A stretch of 24,202 nucleotides of DNA from positions 5,268 to 29,469 of the forward strand of contig DKGO01000052.1 in the NCBI GenBank assembly GCA_002453315.1, written 5' to 3'. Positions 15,851 to 24,177 of this stretch are shown in pieces. Source of the stretch: Caryophanales bacterium UBA6768. GTDB lineage: Bacteria; Bacillota; Bacilli; Bacillales_D; Amphibacillaceae. Within the stretch, counting starts at the first letter, position 1; every line of letters starts with the position of its first letter. The notes under the pieces are model-generated. The model was not told the DNA's origin. It worked only from the letters and a program-made list of their open reading frames with translations, and ran no database searches. Both the position numbers and the translations under genes were made by a program.

Positions 15851-16342
15851 TTATTGGAATTGTTTAGAAATGATGAGTACTGATAGGTATAGAATAGTTA
15901 TAGGATAGGTGCCCTGCATAACGTTATTCGTAAAGTTAATTCCATTGGAAGCCCCTAAAAAGTAGCACGATGCCCCTTCTTCATTCGCCATTTCCAACAT
16001 ATCTATCATCAAATCAAAACTAGCAATTCGTTCGGTTAACGGCTCCCGTTTATATTTTGCCGAAAAAAGAATACCTGTCCCATCTAGTACAATAAAATCC
16101 GCCGACAATACCGCATCTTTATAAGCAGGATTACTCCTAGTTTCCATTACAATTTCAGGATTCCCTGTTACAATAAAACTTTTTTCATCACTTTGAACCC
16201 GTTGTTCAACCTTCGACTTTAAAAACTTCTCTTTCATGCAATTCACAAAAGGGATATCCATAATATTTACTGAATTAAGTTCACTCGCCAACACAATCAA
16301 TCCTTCATATTCACGTTTACATCTAACTAACTTTTCATTCAC
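15851..16342 (-). pseudogene. C-terminally truncated WecG/TagA/CpsF glycosyltransferase
   Basis: The family adds N-acetylmannosamine in teichoic acid or enterobacterial antigen synthesis. Recognisable are the core strand VNIMDIPFVNC, VTGNPEIVM with the conserved Thr59, VLDGTGILF with catalytic-type Asp87, PLTERIASFDLM and CYFLGASNGIN. After residue about 146 (TYP) the normal continuation (a KIIGxxxGYF-like strand and the rest of the Rossmann half) is absent and replaced by TILYLSVLIISKQFQ and a stop; roughly 80 residues are missing against a usual length near 240. Other frames do not restore it. The open frame starts at a GTG with no ribosome binding site; a TTG at 16291 behind AAGGA is more plausible. 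A working short enzyme is unlikely but not excluded. Confidence 0.75.
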
Positions 16343-16474
16343 TATAAATCTATTGTATACTAATCTACGATAAAAGATAAATTAAGTTATTAAATATACA
16401 GTATATGAATCTTTGTAAGGAAAAATTTTATTTCATGAACCTTCCTAGATTATATTTCATGTATTGTACATGAC

Positions 16475-16522
16475 GAAAAAAGTAAACTGGGAGATAGGAG
16501 GAAACCCATTCTTCCAGTTTAC
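16475..16522 (-). terminator. Terminator after the surface-protein gene
   Basis: Minus strand: GTAAACTGG, a 23-base loop, CCAGTTTAC, then six T. A perfect 9-bp stem, 10 bases after the stop codon. Confidence 0.85.
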
Positions 16523-16532
16523 GATTTCAGAG

Positions 16533-19500
16533 TTATTTTACTTTTTGCCTTTTTCGGTTTATTACCAAAATGATAATCGCTAAAATAATGAATAGGCCAC
16601 CTATCATAAGCCAATTATAAGTATTTGTTGCTGTTTTTGGTAATGGGCTATCCTTTTTATCAACTTCTTCCACTTGACTGAATACACCATAAGTGGAAAA
16701 GTGATTGACTACCGCTGTGATTTGTCCATCTTTTACGTCCCCACCAATATGTTCCCACTCATTATTTTGTTCGTTGTAGTGGTAAATGGCCGCGGTTTCA
16801 ACGTGTTTATCGACACCCATCGATAGGATAAATTCGCCCGTATAATCCTCATGTCCTTCTGGATAGGTGAAAACAAAATTGTATATTTCACCCGCTTGCA
16901 CAAGTCCAGTTGCGGTAATATTATTCACTGATTCTACGTGAAGCATCGTCCCCTCTGGTAAATCATTCGGCAATTGGATGGTTGTTTTTGTTTCTGGCAA
17001 TTCGACAGGTGTTCCTGCATAAACATGTACGGGAGATTGACCTAATTCAAGCTCAACAACGTCTGGTGCAACAACGTTCACCGTTCTAGTGACTGTTGCC
17101 GTATTTTCCGCATGGTCTGTCGCTTTATAAATAATTTCATATGTGCCAACCGTATTGGTATCAACCTCGCCATCCACGATTACTATTACATTTTCATCAA
17201 AATTATCTGCTATTTTATAACCTGGTTCTGTGAATTTATCACCATGAAAAATGGACAACGGATTATCTCCACGTAATGTTAATATAGGAGTTGTACGATC
17301 GATTTTTACAGTTGCTTCAGTTTTGTTACTCTTATTCCCTACCTTATCTATTGTTCGGGCATAGATAGTCGTTTGCCCTTCCTGTACGATCGTAAATGGC
17401 TTATCATACGTTAACCACTTTCCGTCCAAACCTGTCTTATATTCTGTCCTGTCAACCCCGCTGCCACCTTTATCTGTTCCATGTGTAATAGTAATCGTCT
17501 GATTGGTCGATTGCCATCCATAAGGGCCACTAATACTTGGTGCAGAAGGTGCGGTTTTATCAATATTAGTAATTTCTATCGTTTCTGTTATTGTATTCCC
17601 TAATTTATCTTTCGCCTCAAATGTGTACGTTCCATTCTCGGAAACGGAAAATGTTGTTTCACCCGTATTTTTCCAATCATCATCGACCATCCGAATTTGT
17701 GTGATATCACTGTGATCATCGGTTGCCGTAGCTGTAATGATAACATTTTGATTAGTGGCATCTTCCGTACTAGCAAACAAATTGAGTTTCGGTGCATCGT
17801 TATCTAACTTAAAAACCTTAGATGTTACCTCTGTTGTTATACCTAAATCACCAGTTGACTTAATATGCAAATAATAATCGCCTGTTACATCACCGATTGA
17901 TAAAGTATCGTTATTGTTGAAATCCAACCACGTTCCCGACGATGTTGAGAATTCTTTACTATCTGTCCACTGATATTGTAAACTTGCCAGGTCATCCCCC
18001 AACACCTCGACTTCCACCTTTGTATCATGAACCTTTTCATAATTGTCGTTTCCGTCCATTTCAAAGTTAATTACAGAGATACCCTTCACTACAAAATTTA
18101 ATGCCTCCGGCTTATTAGAACTACTATTAAACCTATCCGCATCTGTTTGGTTTTTTGCATAGCCTTTGGTTGCGTGGCTTTCGAAAAACATTTTACCCAT
18201 ATCTGTTACATTTCCTGTATCAAACGAACCCAAGTCTAACTTGATTGCGTGGCTACCATTAAACATATAACTCATATTCTCTACATTGCTCGTATTAAAC
18301 GAACTTAAGTCTAACTTGTATGCTTCGTTGTTAGCAAACATATGACTCATATCCGTTACATTACTCGTATCAAACGTACTCAAGTCTAACTTGATCGCGA
18401 GGCTACCTTCAAACATATTACGCATAAACTTTACATTGCTCGTATCTAACGAACTCAAATCTATGGATTTTGCTTTGCTACCTTGAAACATATAACTCAT
18501 ATCCGTTACATTGCTCGTATCAAACGAATCTAAATTTAACGATGTTACTTTGATGTAGGAAAACATCTCACTCATATTCGTTACATTGCTCGTATTAAAC
18601 GAACTTAAGTCTATGGATTTTGCTTCGCTGTCTTGAAACATATAACTCATATCCGTTACATTGCTCGTATTAAACGAACTCAAGTCTAAATCAATCGCTT
18701 GGCTACTAGAAAACATACCAAGCATATCCTTTACACTGCTCGTATCAAACGTACTCAAGTCTAACTCCTTTGCATGGCTACCAATAAACATATAACTCAT
18801 ATCCTCTACATTGCTCGTATTAAACAAACTCAGGTCTAAATCGAACGCTTCGCTACCAGAAAACATACCAAGCATATCCTTTACACCGCTCGTATCTAAC
18901 GAACTCAAATCTATGGATTTTGCTTTGCTGCCTTGAAACATATAACTCATATTCGTTACATTTTTATTCGTACTTTTAACCCCTTTAACATTAGATGTTT
19001 CCGCCCCATTTGAATCAGAAAACATTTTTTCATACGATGTGACATCTACACCTTTAATCTTATGTGGGATCTTTACATATTCATCATTTCCGATATAGCG
19101 GAATTCACCATTTGCATCGCCATCAAAATCATCATCCTTTGCAAGTACATAAGACACAAAAGTTAATTCACTCGGCTTATTAGGGCTGTTATTAAACTTA
19201 TCCGCATCTCCTTGGGTTCGAGCAATACCCCTTGTTGCTTGGCTGCCTTGAAACATCCCAACCATATTCGTTACATTGCTCGTATCAAATGAACTCATAT
19301 CTAACTCAGTCACTTTGCTATCTCTAAACATATGACTCATATCCGTTACATTACCCGTATCAAATGAACTCATATCTAACTCAGTCACTTTGCTATCTCT
19401 AAACATATGACTCATATCCGTTACTTTACTCGTATCAAATGAACTCATATCTAACTCAGTCACTTTGCTATCTCTAAACATATGACTCATATCCGTTACT

Positions 19501-20333
19501 TTACTCGTATCAAATGATCTCAAATCTAACGCAACCACTTGGCTTCCTTCAAACATACTTCCCATATCCGTTACACTACCCGTATCAAACTTACTCACAT
19601 CTAACTCTGTCGCTTGGCTTTTGTAGAACATAAGACTCATATCCGTTACATTACCCGTATCAAATGAACTCATATCTAACACAGTCACATGGCTCTTGTA
19701 AAACATATTACTCATATCCGTTACATTACCCGTATCAAACTTACTCACATCTAACTCTGTCGCTCGGCTATTGGTAAACATATACCCCATATCCGTTACT
19801 TTACTCGTATCAAATGAACTCAAATTTAACCCAGTCGCATGGCTGCCTTCAAACATCCTTCCCATTTTCTCTACACTACTCGTATTAAACGAACTCAAGT
19901 CTACATCGGTCGCATAGCTACCAGAAAACATACCAAGCATATCCGTTACTTTACTCGTATCAAATGAACTCAAATCTAACTTCTCCGCTTGGCTGTTATA
20001 AAACATATAACTCATATTCGTTACATTTTTATTCGTACTTTTAACCCCTTTAACATTAGATGTTTCCGCCCCATTCGAATCAGAAAACATTTTTTCATAC
20101 GATGTGACATCTACACCTTTAATCTTATGTGGGATCTCTACATATTCATCATTTCCGATATAGCGGAATTCACCATCAACTTTTCCGATAAAATCATCGT
20201 TACTGGCTAAAACATAATTGGTCGAAGTCGATGACATTAGTGTTTTTCCTTTTGCATTTACCCCCCAATCCGAATATATAGTAAATTGCAAGATTAGTAT
20301 AAAAACAGCCAATAGTTTAATAGTTTTTCTCAT
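16533..20333 (-). CDS. LPXTG-anchored BspA-like (DUF285) repeat surface protein
   Basis: A 1266-residue cell-wall protein, probably adhesive. Order: signal peptide (1-27, cleavage likely after VNA); cap A (about 54-112); ten 25-residue repeats (119-368) of type LDLSSFDTSxVTDMxxMFxxS; linker; cap B (about 409-467) almost identical to cap A; ten more repeats (474-723); four beta-sandwich-like modules (about 750-1085), including IDRT/DKT-linked Ig-like units and a DUF5011-like VGTYEIIYKATDHAEN; a further beta domain (about 1090-1225); sortase signal LPKTA (1231-1235), membrane helix and a basic tail. The repeats match the BspA/DUF285 family seen in Firmicute and mollicute surface proteins. ATG 20333 has AAGGAGG upstream. 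Ligand unknown; no sortase gene is in the window. Confidence 0.92.
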   Translation of the reverse strand: MRKTIKLLAVFILILQFTIYSDWGVNAKGKTLMSSTSTNYVLASNDDFIGKVDGEFRYIGNDEYVEIPHKIKGVDVTSYEKMFSDSNGAETSNVKGVKSTNKNVTNMSYMFYNSQAEKLDLSSFDTSKVTDMLGMFSGSYATDVDLSSFNTSSVEKMGRMFEGSHATGLNLSSFDTSKVTDMGYMFTNSRATELDVSKFDTGNVTDMSNMFYKSHVTVLDMSSFDTGNVTDMSLMFYKSQATELDVSKFDTGSVTDMGSMFEGSQVVALDLRSFDTSKVTDMSHMFRDSKVTELDMSSFDTSKVTDMSHMFRDSKVTELDMSSFDTGNVTDMSHMFRDSKVTELDMSSFDTSNVTNMVGMFQGSQATRGIARTQGDADKFNNSPNKPSELTFVSYVLAKDDDFDGDANGEFRYIGNDEYVKIPHKIKGVDVTSYEKMFSDSNGAETSNVKGVKSTNKNVTNMSYMFQGSKAKSIDLSSLDTSGVKDMLGMFSGSEAFDLDLSLFNTSNVEDMSYMFIGSHAKELDLSTFDTSSVKDMLGMFSSSQAIDLDLSSFNTSNVTDMSYMFQDSEAKSIDLSSFNTSNVTNMSEMFSYIKVTSLNLDSFDTSNVTDMSYMFQGSKAKSIDLSSLDTSNVKFMRNMFEGSLAIKLDLSTFDTSNVTDMSHMFANNEAYKLDLSSFNTSNVENMSYMFNGSHAIKLDLGSFDTGNVTDMGKMFFESHATKGYAKNQTDADRFNSSSNKPEALNFVVKGISVINFEMDGNDNYEKVHDTKVEVEVLGDDLASLQYQWTDSKEFSTSSGTWLDFNNNDTLSIGDVTGDYYLHIKSTGDLGITTEVTSKVFKLDNDAPKLNLFASTEDATNQNVIITATATDDHSDITQIRMVDDDWKNTGETTFSVSENGTYTFEAKDKLGNTITETIEITNIDKTAPSAPSISGPYGWQSTNQTITITHGTDKGGSGVDRTEYKTGLDGKWLTYDKPFTIVQEGQTTIYARTIDKVGNKSNKTEATVKIDRTTPILTLRGDNPLSIFHGDKFTEPGYKIADNFDENVIVIVDGEVDTNTVGTYEIIYKATDHAENTATVTRTVNVVAPDVVELELGQSPVHVYAGTPVELPETKTTIQLPNDLPEGTMLHVESVNNITATGLVQAGEIYNFVFTYPEGHEDYTGEFILSMGVDKHVETAAIYHYNEQNNEWEHIGGDVKDGQITAVVNHFSTYGVFSQVEEVDKKDSPLPKTATNTYNWLMIGGLFIILAIIILVINRKRQKVK
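18165..18914 (-). repeat. Array B: ten 75-bp coding repeats
   Basis: Encodes residues 474-723 of the surface protein, ten units of 25 residues with pattern [IL]DLSSxxTSxVxxMxxMFxxS. Units are moderately diverged; units 1, 3 and 7 and units 4 and 5 look pairwise closest. The array ends in a linker (GYAKNQTDADRF) homologous to that after array A. Confidence 0.9.
18936..19111 (-). repeat. Cap B, near-identical copy of 20001-20176
   Basis: This 176-bp block and 20001-20176, exactly 1065 bp apart, differ at only two positions by my reading: 19011 T against 20076 C (silent) and 19073 T against 20138 C (Lys for Glu). They encode GEFRYIGNDEYV to NMSYMF. Confidence 0.92.
19230..19979 (-). repeat. Array A: ten 75-bp coding repeats
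   Basis: Encodes residues 119-368, ten units of 25 residues. Three consecutive units at 19281-19355, 19356-19430 and 19431-19505 are almost the same: the last two are identical and the first differs only in its final bases. This indicates very recent expansion by slippage or unequal recombination. Confidence 0.92.
20001..20176 (-). repeat. Cap A, near-identical copy of 18936-19111
   Basis: First copy of the duplicated cap of the surface protein. See the cap B entry for the two differences. Confidence 0.92.
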
Positions 20334-20419
20334 TATATCCTCCTTCTAGATTTCACCCTCAAATCGCCTAAATTATGATAAATCCGATTCCTTAAACTAG
20401 AATTTTTTCATAAATTCAT

Positions 20420-20477
20420 ATTATATCAATAATTTTTATGTAAACCGTTTGCTTGGTAAAATCCTACCATTACCAAG
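20420..20477 (-). promoter_or_regulatory. Possible surface-protein promoter with upstream inverted repeat
   Basis: Minus strand: extended -10 TGATATAAT (20428-20420) with no good -35, giving a leader of about 80 bases. Just upstream of the -35 position is a perfect 8-bp inverted repeat, CTTGGTAA and TTACCAAG (20477-20470 and 20459-20452), with a 10-base gap. It has no T-run on either strand, so it could be an operator rather than a ribH terminator. The 190-bp gap 20334-20523 has no strong terminator for ribH. Confidence 0.45.
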
Positions 20478-20523
20478 TCCCCCACATTTTAATCGAAATA
20501 AAATTAACGATTTTCTCACCTAA

Positions 20524-20997
20524 TCAACTTATCGTTATCGCCCTAACAAGATTAGCCATTTCAATGGCTGATACACCTGCCTCCCAACCTTTGTTGCCAG
20601 CCTTTGTTCCGGCTCGTTCAATTGCCTGTTCGATTGTATCGGTTGTTAACACACCAAAAATGAACGGTATGCCACTGTTGATACTAGCTTGTGATATTCC
20701 CTTCGCTGCCTCGCTACATACATAATCAAAATGGGGTGTTGCCCCACGAATGACGGTTCCGAGCGTGATTACCGCATCATATTCCCCGGAATCTGCCATC
20801 TTCTTAGCAATGATTGGAATTTCAAATGCACCTGGAACCCAAGCAATCGCCACATCCGATTCATTAACTCCATGCCTGTGAAGGGCATCCTTTGCCCCAC
20901 CAAGCAATTTAGAAGTAATAAATTCATTAAATCTCCCTACAACAATCGCTATTTTTAAATCTGTCCCTATTAAATTTCCTTCAAATACTTTCCCCAA
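20524..20997 (-). CDS. ribH: 6,7-dimethyl-8-ribityllumazine synthase
   Basis: Penultimate step of riboflavin synthesis: joins the 5-amino-6-ribitylamino-pyrimidinedione to 3,4-dihydroxybutanone-4-phosphate in an icosahedral shell. Visible motifs are [39 protein letters not shown] with the catalytic-type His, and [11 protein letters not shown] 20997 has GGGAGG 8 bases upstream and gives 157 residues starting [15 protein letters not shown], near the family length (about 154). An ATG at 21027 behind AAGGGG (9 bases) would give a 167-residue form and cannot be excluded. Last gene of the rib operon; no ribT follows, unlike B. subtilis. Confidence 0.94.
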   Translation of the reverse strand: MGKVFEGNLIGTDLKIAIVVGRFNEFITSKLLGGAKDALHRHGVNESDVAIAWVPGAFEIPIIAKKMADSGEYDAVITLGTVIRGATPHFDYVCSEAAKGISQASINSGIPFIFGVLTTDTIEQAIERAGTKAGNKGWEAGVSAIEMANLVRAITIS

Positions 20998-21078
20998 TTT
21001 CAATTCCTCCCATAAAATATCATCCATGACCCGCTTCCCCTTTTTCGTAGGCAATGCTTCATCACTTTTCCCCAAAAG

Positions 21079-22272
21079 TTAAAATTGCAATAAATGTCCC
21101 ATTTTTTCATGTTTTGTTCTCAAGTATTTTTCGTTATTATTTTGCATAGAAGTTTGAATTGGCAATCGTTCGACGACATCTATGCCATAGTCTTCTATAC
21201 CAGCAATTTTACTCGGGTTATTCGTTAACAGTCTTACTTTTGTAACGGATAAATCACGTAAAATTTGTGCGCTAATCCAATATTCCCGTAAATCTGGTTT
21301 AAAGCCGAGTTTAATATTTGCCTCAACTGTGTCCAATCCTTCTTCCTGCAATTGATAGGCTTTCATTTTATTCAATAATCCAATGCCCCTCCCTTCTTGT
21401 CGCATATATAAAAGTACCCCTTTTCCTTCCGCTTCAATTTGTTGTAAAGCCATCTGAAGTTGCTCACCACAGTCACATCGTTTAGAACCAAACACATCAC
21501 CTGTCAAACATTCAGAATGTATCCGGACTAATACAGGTTCATCTTGGGAAAAATCCCCTTTTACAATAGCGATATGTTCTTTTTCATCTAACTTATTTGA
21601 ATAATAAATCGCCTGGAAATCCCCGTATTCTGTCGGTAAATGTATCGCAATTTCCTTTTTAATTAAGGGAGTGTTATTTTTACGATATTGGATAAGATCC
21701 TTAATTGTTATCATCTTTACATCAAATTTATTGGCAATTTCCTTCAATTCATCTACCTTAGCCATCGTGCCGTCTTCCCCTACTACCTCGCAAATGACGC
21801 CAGCAGGTTTCGCACCAGAGAGTATTGCTAGGTCAACTGCTGCTTCTGTATGTCCAGCTCTTTTTAACACTCCACCTTCCTTCGCAATAAGTGGAAAAAC
21901 ATGGCCAGGGCGATTGAATTCGGCAGGTTTTACTTCGGGTTTTAACATTTCCTGGATGGTTAGAGCCCTCTCATATGCTGAAATCCCTGTTGAAGTTGAA
22001 ACATGATCAATACTAACGGTAAATGCAGTCCCATATGAATCTGTATTTTCTTCAACCATTTCGGTTAATGCCAATTTTTGGGCCAGTTCATTTGTAATAG
22101 GGGCACATACTAATCCACGTCCATGTTTAATCATGAAATTAATCGTCTCCGGTGTGACCTTTTCAGCAAGTGCGACAAAATCACCTTCATTTTCACGATT
22201 TTCATCATCACAAACAATCACAACATTGCCTTTCTTTAATTCATCAATTGCCTGTTCAATTTTGACAAACAT
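21079..22272 (-). CDS. ribBA: Bifunctional DHBP synthase / GTP cyclohydrolase II
   Basis: Supplies both precursors of riboflavin: 3,4-dihydroxy-2-butanone-4-phosphate from ribulose-5-phosphate, and the pyrimidine precursor from GTP. The N-terminal RibB domain (about 1-200) shows the acidic loop [12 protein letters not shown] and [10 protein letters not shown] plus HTEAAVDLA. The C-terminal RibA domain (about 205-397) shows the zinc cysteines in [20 protein letters not shown], the catalytic [16 protein letters not shown] and [16 protein letters not shown]. At 397 residues it matches the family (B. subtilis 398). ATG 22272 is preceded by GAGGGGG. It lies 16 bp behind ribE. Confidence 0.97.
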   Translation of the reverse strand: MFVKIEQAIDELKKGNVVIVCDDENRENEGDFVALAEKVTPETINFMIKHGRGLVCAPITNELAQKLALTEMVEENTDSYGTAFTVSIDHVSTSTGISAYERALTIQEMLKPEVKPAEFNRPGHVFPLIAKEGGVLKRAGHTEAAVDLAILSGAKPAGVICEVVGEDGTMAKVDELKEIANKFDVKMITIKDLIQYRKNNTPLIKKEIAIHLPTEYGDFQAIYYSNKLDEKEHIAIVKGDFSQDEPVLVRIHSECLTGDVFGSKRCDCGEQLQMALQQIEAEGKGVLLYMRQEGRGIGLLNKMKAYQLQEEGLDTVEANIKLGFKPDLREYWISAQILRDLSVTKVRLLTNNPSKIAGIEDYGIDVVERLPIQTSMQNNNEKYLRTKHEKMGHLLQF

Positions 22273-22288
22273 TTAATTTCCCCCTCAT

Positions 22289-22927
22289 TTAAGCAAACCC
22301 ATGGTCGTTTAAAAATTTTTCAGTAATTGAATGACCTTCTCGTTGCCGAATAAATTGTTCTACATATTTTCCAAGCATGTCACATTCAATATTAACGATG
22401 TCACCAACGTTCTTTTCACCTAAAATAGTCTTATGCACCGTGTGCGGGATAAGTGAGATAGTAAAGCGATTTTCACTGATATCGAAAATGGTTAAACTGA
22501 TACCATCAACAGCAATCGATCCTTTATTGACGATATAGCGGTGTAATTTAGTCGGAAACGTAATGTCATAATAAATCGCATTATCGATACCCTTTTTAGA
22601 TTGAATTTCACCAATACCATCTACATGCCCTGACACAAAATGTCCGCCAAAACGACCATTTGCGGCCATTGACCTTTCCAAATTTAAATTAGACCCGACT
22701 TTGAGTAAACGAAGACTAGTAGTGCGAAAAGTTTCGGGCATGATATCGACAGTAAAATGGTGATTTGTATATGAAGTCACTGTTAGGCAGACCCCATTGA
22801 TAGAAATACTGTCACCTAAATTTATATCTTCCAAAATTATTTTAGCGTTAATTTTCATCTTCATAGATTCTTGATGTTGTGTTAATTCAGCAACGACACC
22901 TTTTTCCTCAACAATTCCCGTGAACAC
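22289..22927 (-). CDS. ribE: Riboflavin synthase (alpha subunit)
   Basis: Last step: dismutates two 6,7-dimethyl-8-ribityllumazine molecules to riboflavin plus the pyrimidine that RibH reuses. Two lumazine-binding beta-barrel repeats: N-half MFTGIVEEKG...GDSISINGVCLTV, and C-half FGGHFVSGHVDGIGEI...KGSIAVDGISLTI. The frame has an ATG at 22936, but the GTG at 22927 sits 8 bases after AAGGA and yields the canonical MFTGIVEE start with 213 residues including the usual length, so I prefer it. It begins one base after the ribD stop, implying coupling. Confidence 0.95.
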   Translation of the reverse strand: MFTGIVEEKGVVAELTQHQESMKMKINAKIILEDINLGDSISINGVCLTVTSYTNHHFTVDIMPETFRTTSLRLLKVGSNLNLERSMAANGRFGGHFVSGHVDGIGEIQSKKGIDNAIYYDITFPTKLHRYIVNKGSIAVDGISLTIFDISENRFTISLIPHTVHKTILGEKNVGDIVNIECDMLGKYVEQFIRQREGHSITEKFLNDHGFA

Positions 22928-22928
22928 T

Positions 22929-24032
22929 TCACTCATCCTTTACATTTTTATTGTGAATAGGTTTGGCTATTATTTTAATATCAGCACCAATCCGTTCTAC
23001 TGATTGTATGTCGAGATCTAGTGCCTCTTGCATTTTTTGAAAACCTTCACCGGCAAAAAACGTTGGGGCTTCACTGCCGCCAATTAGTTTTGGTGCGATA
23101 TAAATAATTATTTGATTGACTAATCTTGAGTTTAAAAAACTCGTATTAACAATTGCCCCGCCTTCCACCAATAATGATGTCACCCCTAATTCACCAAGCC
23201 GGGGCAGTAAATCAGGTAATCGAATACCATTTGGCATGTCAATGATTTTCACATCGTTTTGTTCATAAAGACGTATTTTCTCACAACTTATATTTCCCCC
23301 TGTAACAATCCACGTTTCTGCAGAACGATCCTGAATGACCCTTGCATCAATTGGAGTCCTCAACTCGTGGTCAAGGATTATACGAATAGGGTTTTTCCCA
23401 CCATTCGGTAATCTCGTTGTCAGCAATGGATCATCCTTTAGTATCGTTCCAATCCCTACTAAAATGGCATCATGTTGGTGTCGATAATAATGAACATCCC
23501 TTCGAGCATCCTCTCCCGTAATCCACTTACTTTCTCCAGATGAAGTTGCCATCTTTCCATCAAGACTTATAGCCGTTTTTAACGTGACATAAGGCTTATT
23601 CGTCTTCACAAAATGGTTAAATTCACGATTTAATTGTTCTGATTTTTCCTTTAAAATACCCGTTTCAACCTCGATGTTTGCATTTCGGAGTTCCTGTATC
23701 CCTTTTCCAGCAACTAAAGGATTGATATCTTTCGACCCAACAACGACACGTTTAATACCAGATTCAATAATAAAATTTGTACATGGTGGTCTTTTCCCAA
23801 AGTGACTACATGGCTCTAATGTCACATAGAGTGTGGCCCCTTTTGCTCTATTACCCGCCATTTGCAAAGCAAGGTCCTCCGCATGTTCTTCCCCAGATTT
23901 TAAATGTGTACCTACCCCTGCAATCCTGCCATTATTAACGATCACTGCACCAACAGAAGGATTTGGGGATGTCTGACCTTTTGTGGCAGTCGCCAAATCA
24001 ATTGCTAATTGCATATAATATCTATCATCCAA
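22929..24032 (-). CDS. ribD: Bifunctional diaminohydroxyphosphoribosylaminopyrimidine deaminase / reductase
   Basis: Second and third steps of the GTP branch of riboflavin synthesis. The N-terminal cytidine-deaminase-like domain (about 1-145) has the zinc motif HAE (His50, Glu52) and PCSHFGKRPPC (Cys75, Cys84). The C-terminal NADPH-dependent reductase (about 146-360) shows VTLKTAISLDGKMAT, GESKWITG, ILVGIGTILKDDPLLTTR and LLVEGGAIVNTSFL. Start is a TTG at 24032, 7 bases after GAGGGTG; the nearby ATG in another frame stops at once. 367 residues is typical. First gene of the rib operon, directly below the riboswitch terminator. Confidence 0.96.
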   Translation of the reverse strand: MDDRYYMQLAIDLATATKGQTSPNPSVGAVIVNNGRIAGVGTHLKSGEEHAEDLALQMAGNRAKGATLYVTLEPCSHFGKRPPCTNFIIESGIKRVVVGSKDINPLVAGKGIQELRNANIEVETGILKEKSEQLNREFNHFVKTNKPYVTLKTAISLDGKMATSSGESKWITGEDARRDVHYYRHQHDAILVGIGTILKDDPLLTTRLPNGGKNPIRIILDHELRTPIDARVIQDRSAETWIVTGGNISCEKIRLYEQNDVKIIDMPNGIRLPDLLPRLGELGVTSLLVEGGAIVNTSFLNSRLVNQIIIYIAPKLIGGSEAPTFFAGEGFQKMQEALDLDIQSVERIGADIKIIAKPIHNKNVKDE

Positions 24033-24067
24033 TCATTTTCACCCTCGCCCAAAATAAAATGCGCAAC

Positions 24068-24105
24068 AAAAAACCCCCGGAAAATACAGTTCTCCTGGGG
24101 GTTTC
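24068..24105 (-). terminator. Riboswitch-controlled terminator before ribD
   Basis: Minus strand: AAACCCCCAGG, 13-base loop, CCGGGGGTTTTT with a run of six T. GC-rich stem of about 10 bp placed between the FMN aptamer and ribD, as in transcription-attenuating RFN leaders. Confidence 0.92.
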
Positions 24106-24177
24106 ACATAGGTAAATTGAGTACTCCTAAATTCAGCAAACACAAAAATAGCACAATAAACCAATGGCATTAGAATA

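Noticed and set aside
15850..15905. Simple single-base frameshift as the cause of the tagA truncation
   Set aside because: I read the other two frames after the TYP codons; one stops at once and the other gives no family-like sequence, so the missing part is not nearby.
18165..19979. CRISPR-like regular spacing
   Set aside because: The 75-bp periodicity is coding repeats inside a long open frame, with no invariant repeat plus unique spacer pattern and no cas genes.
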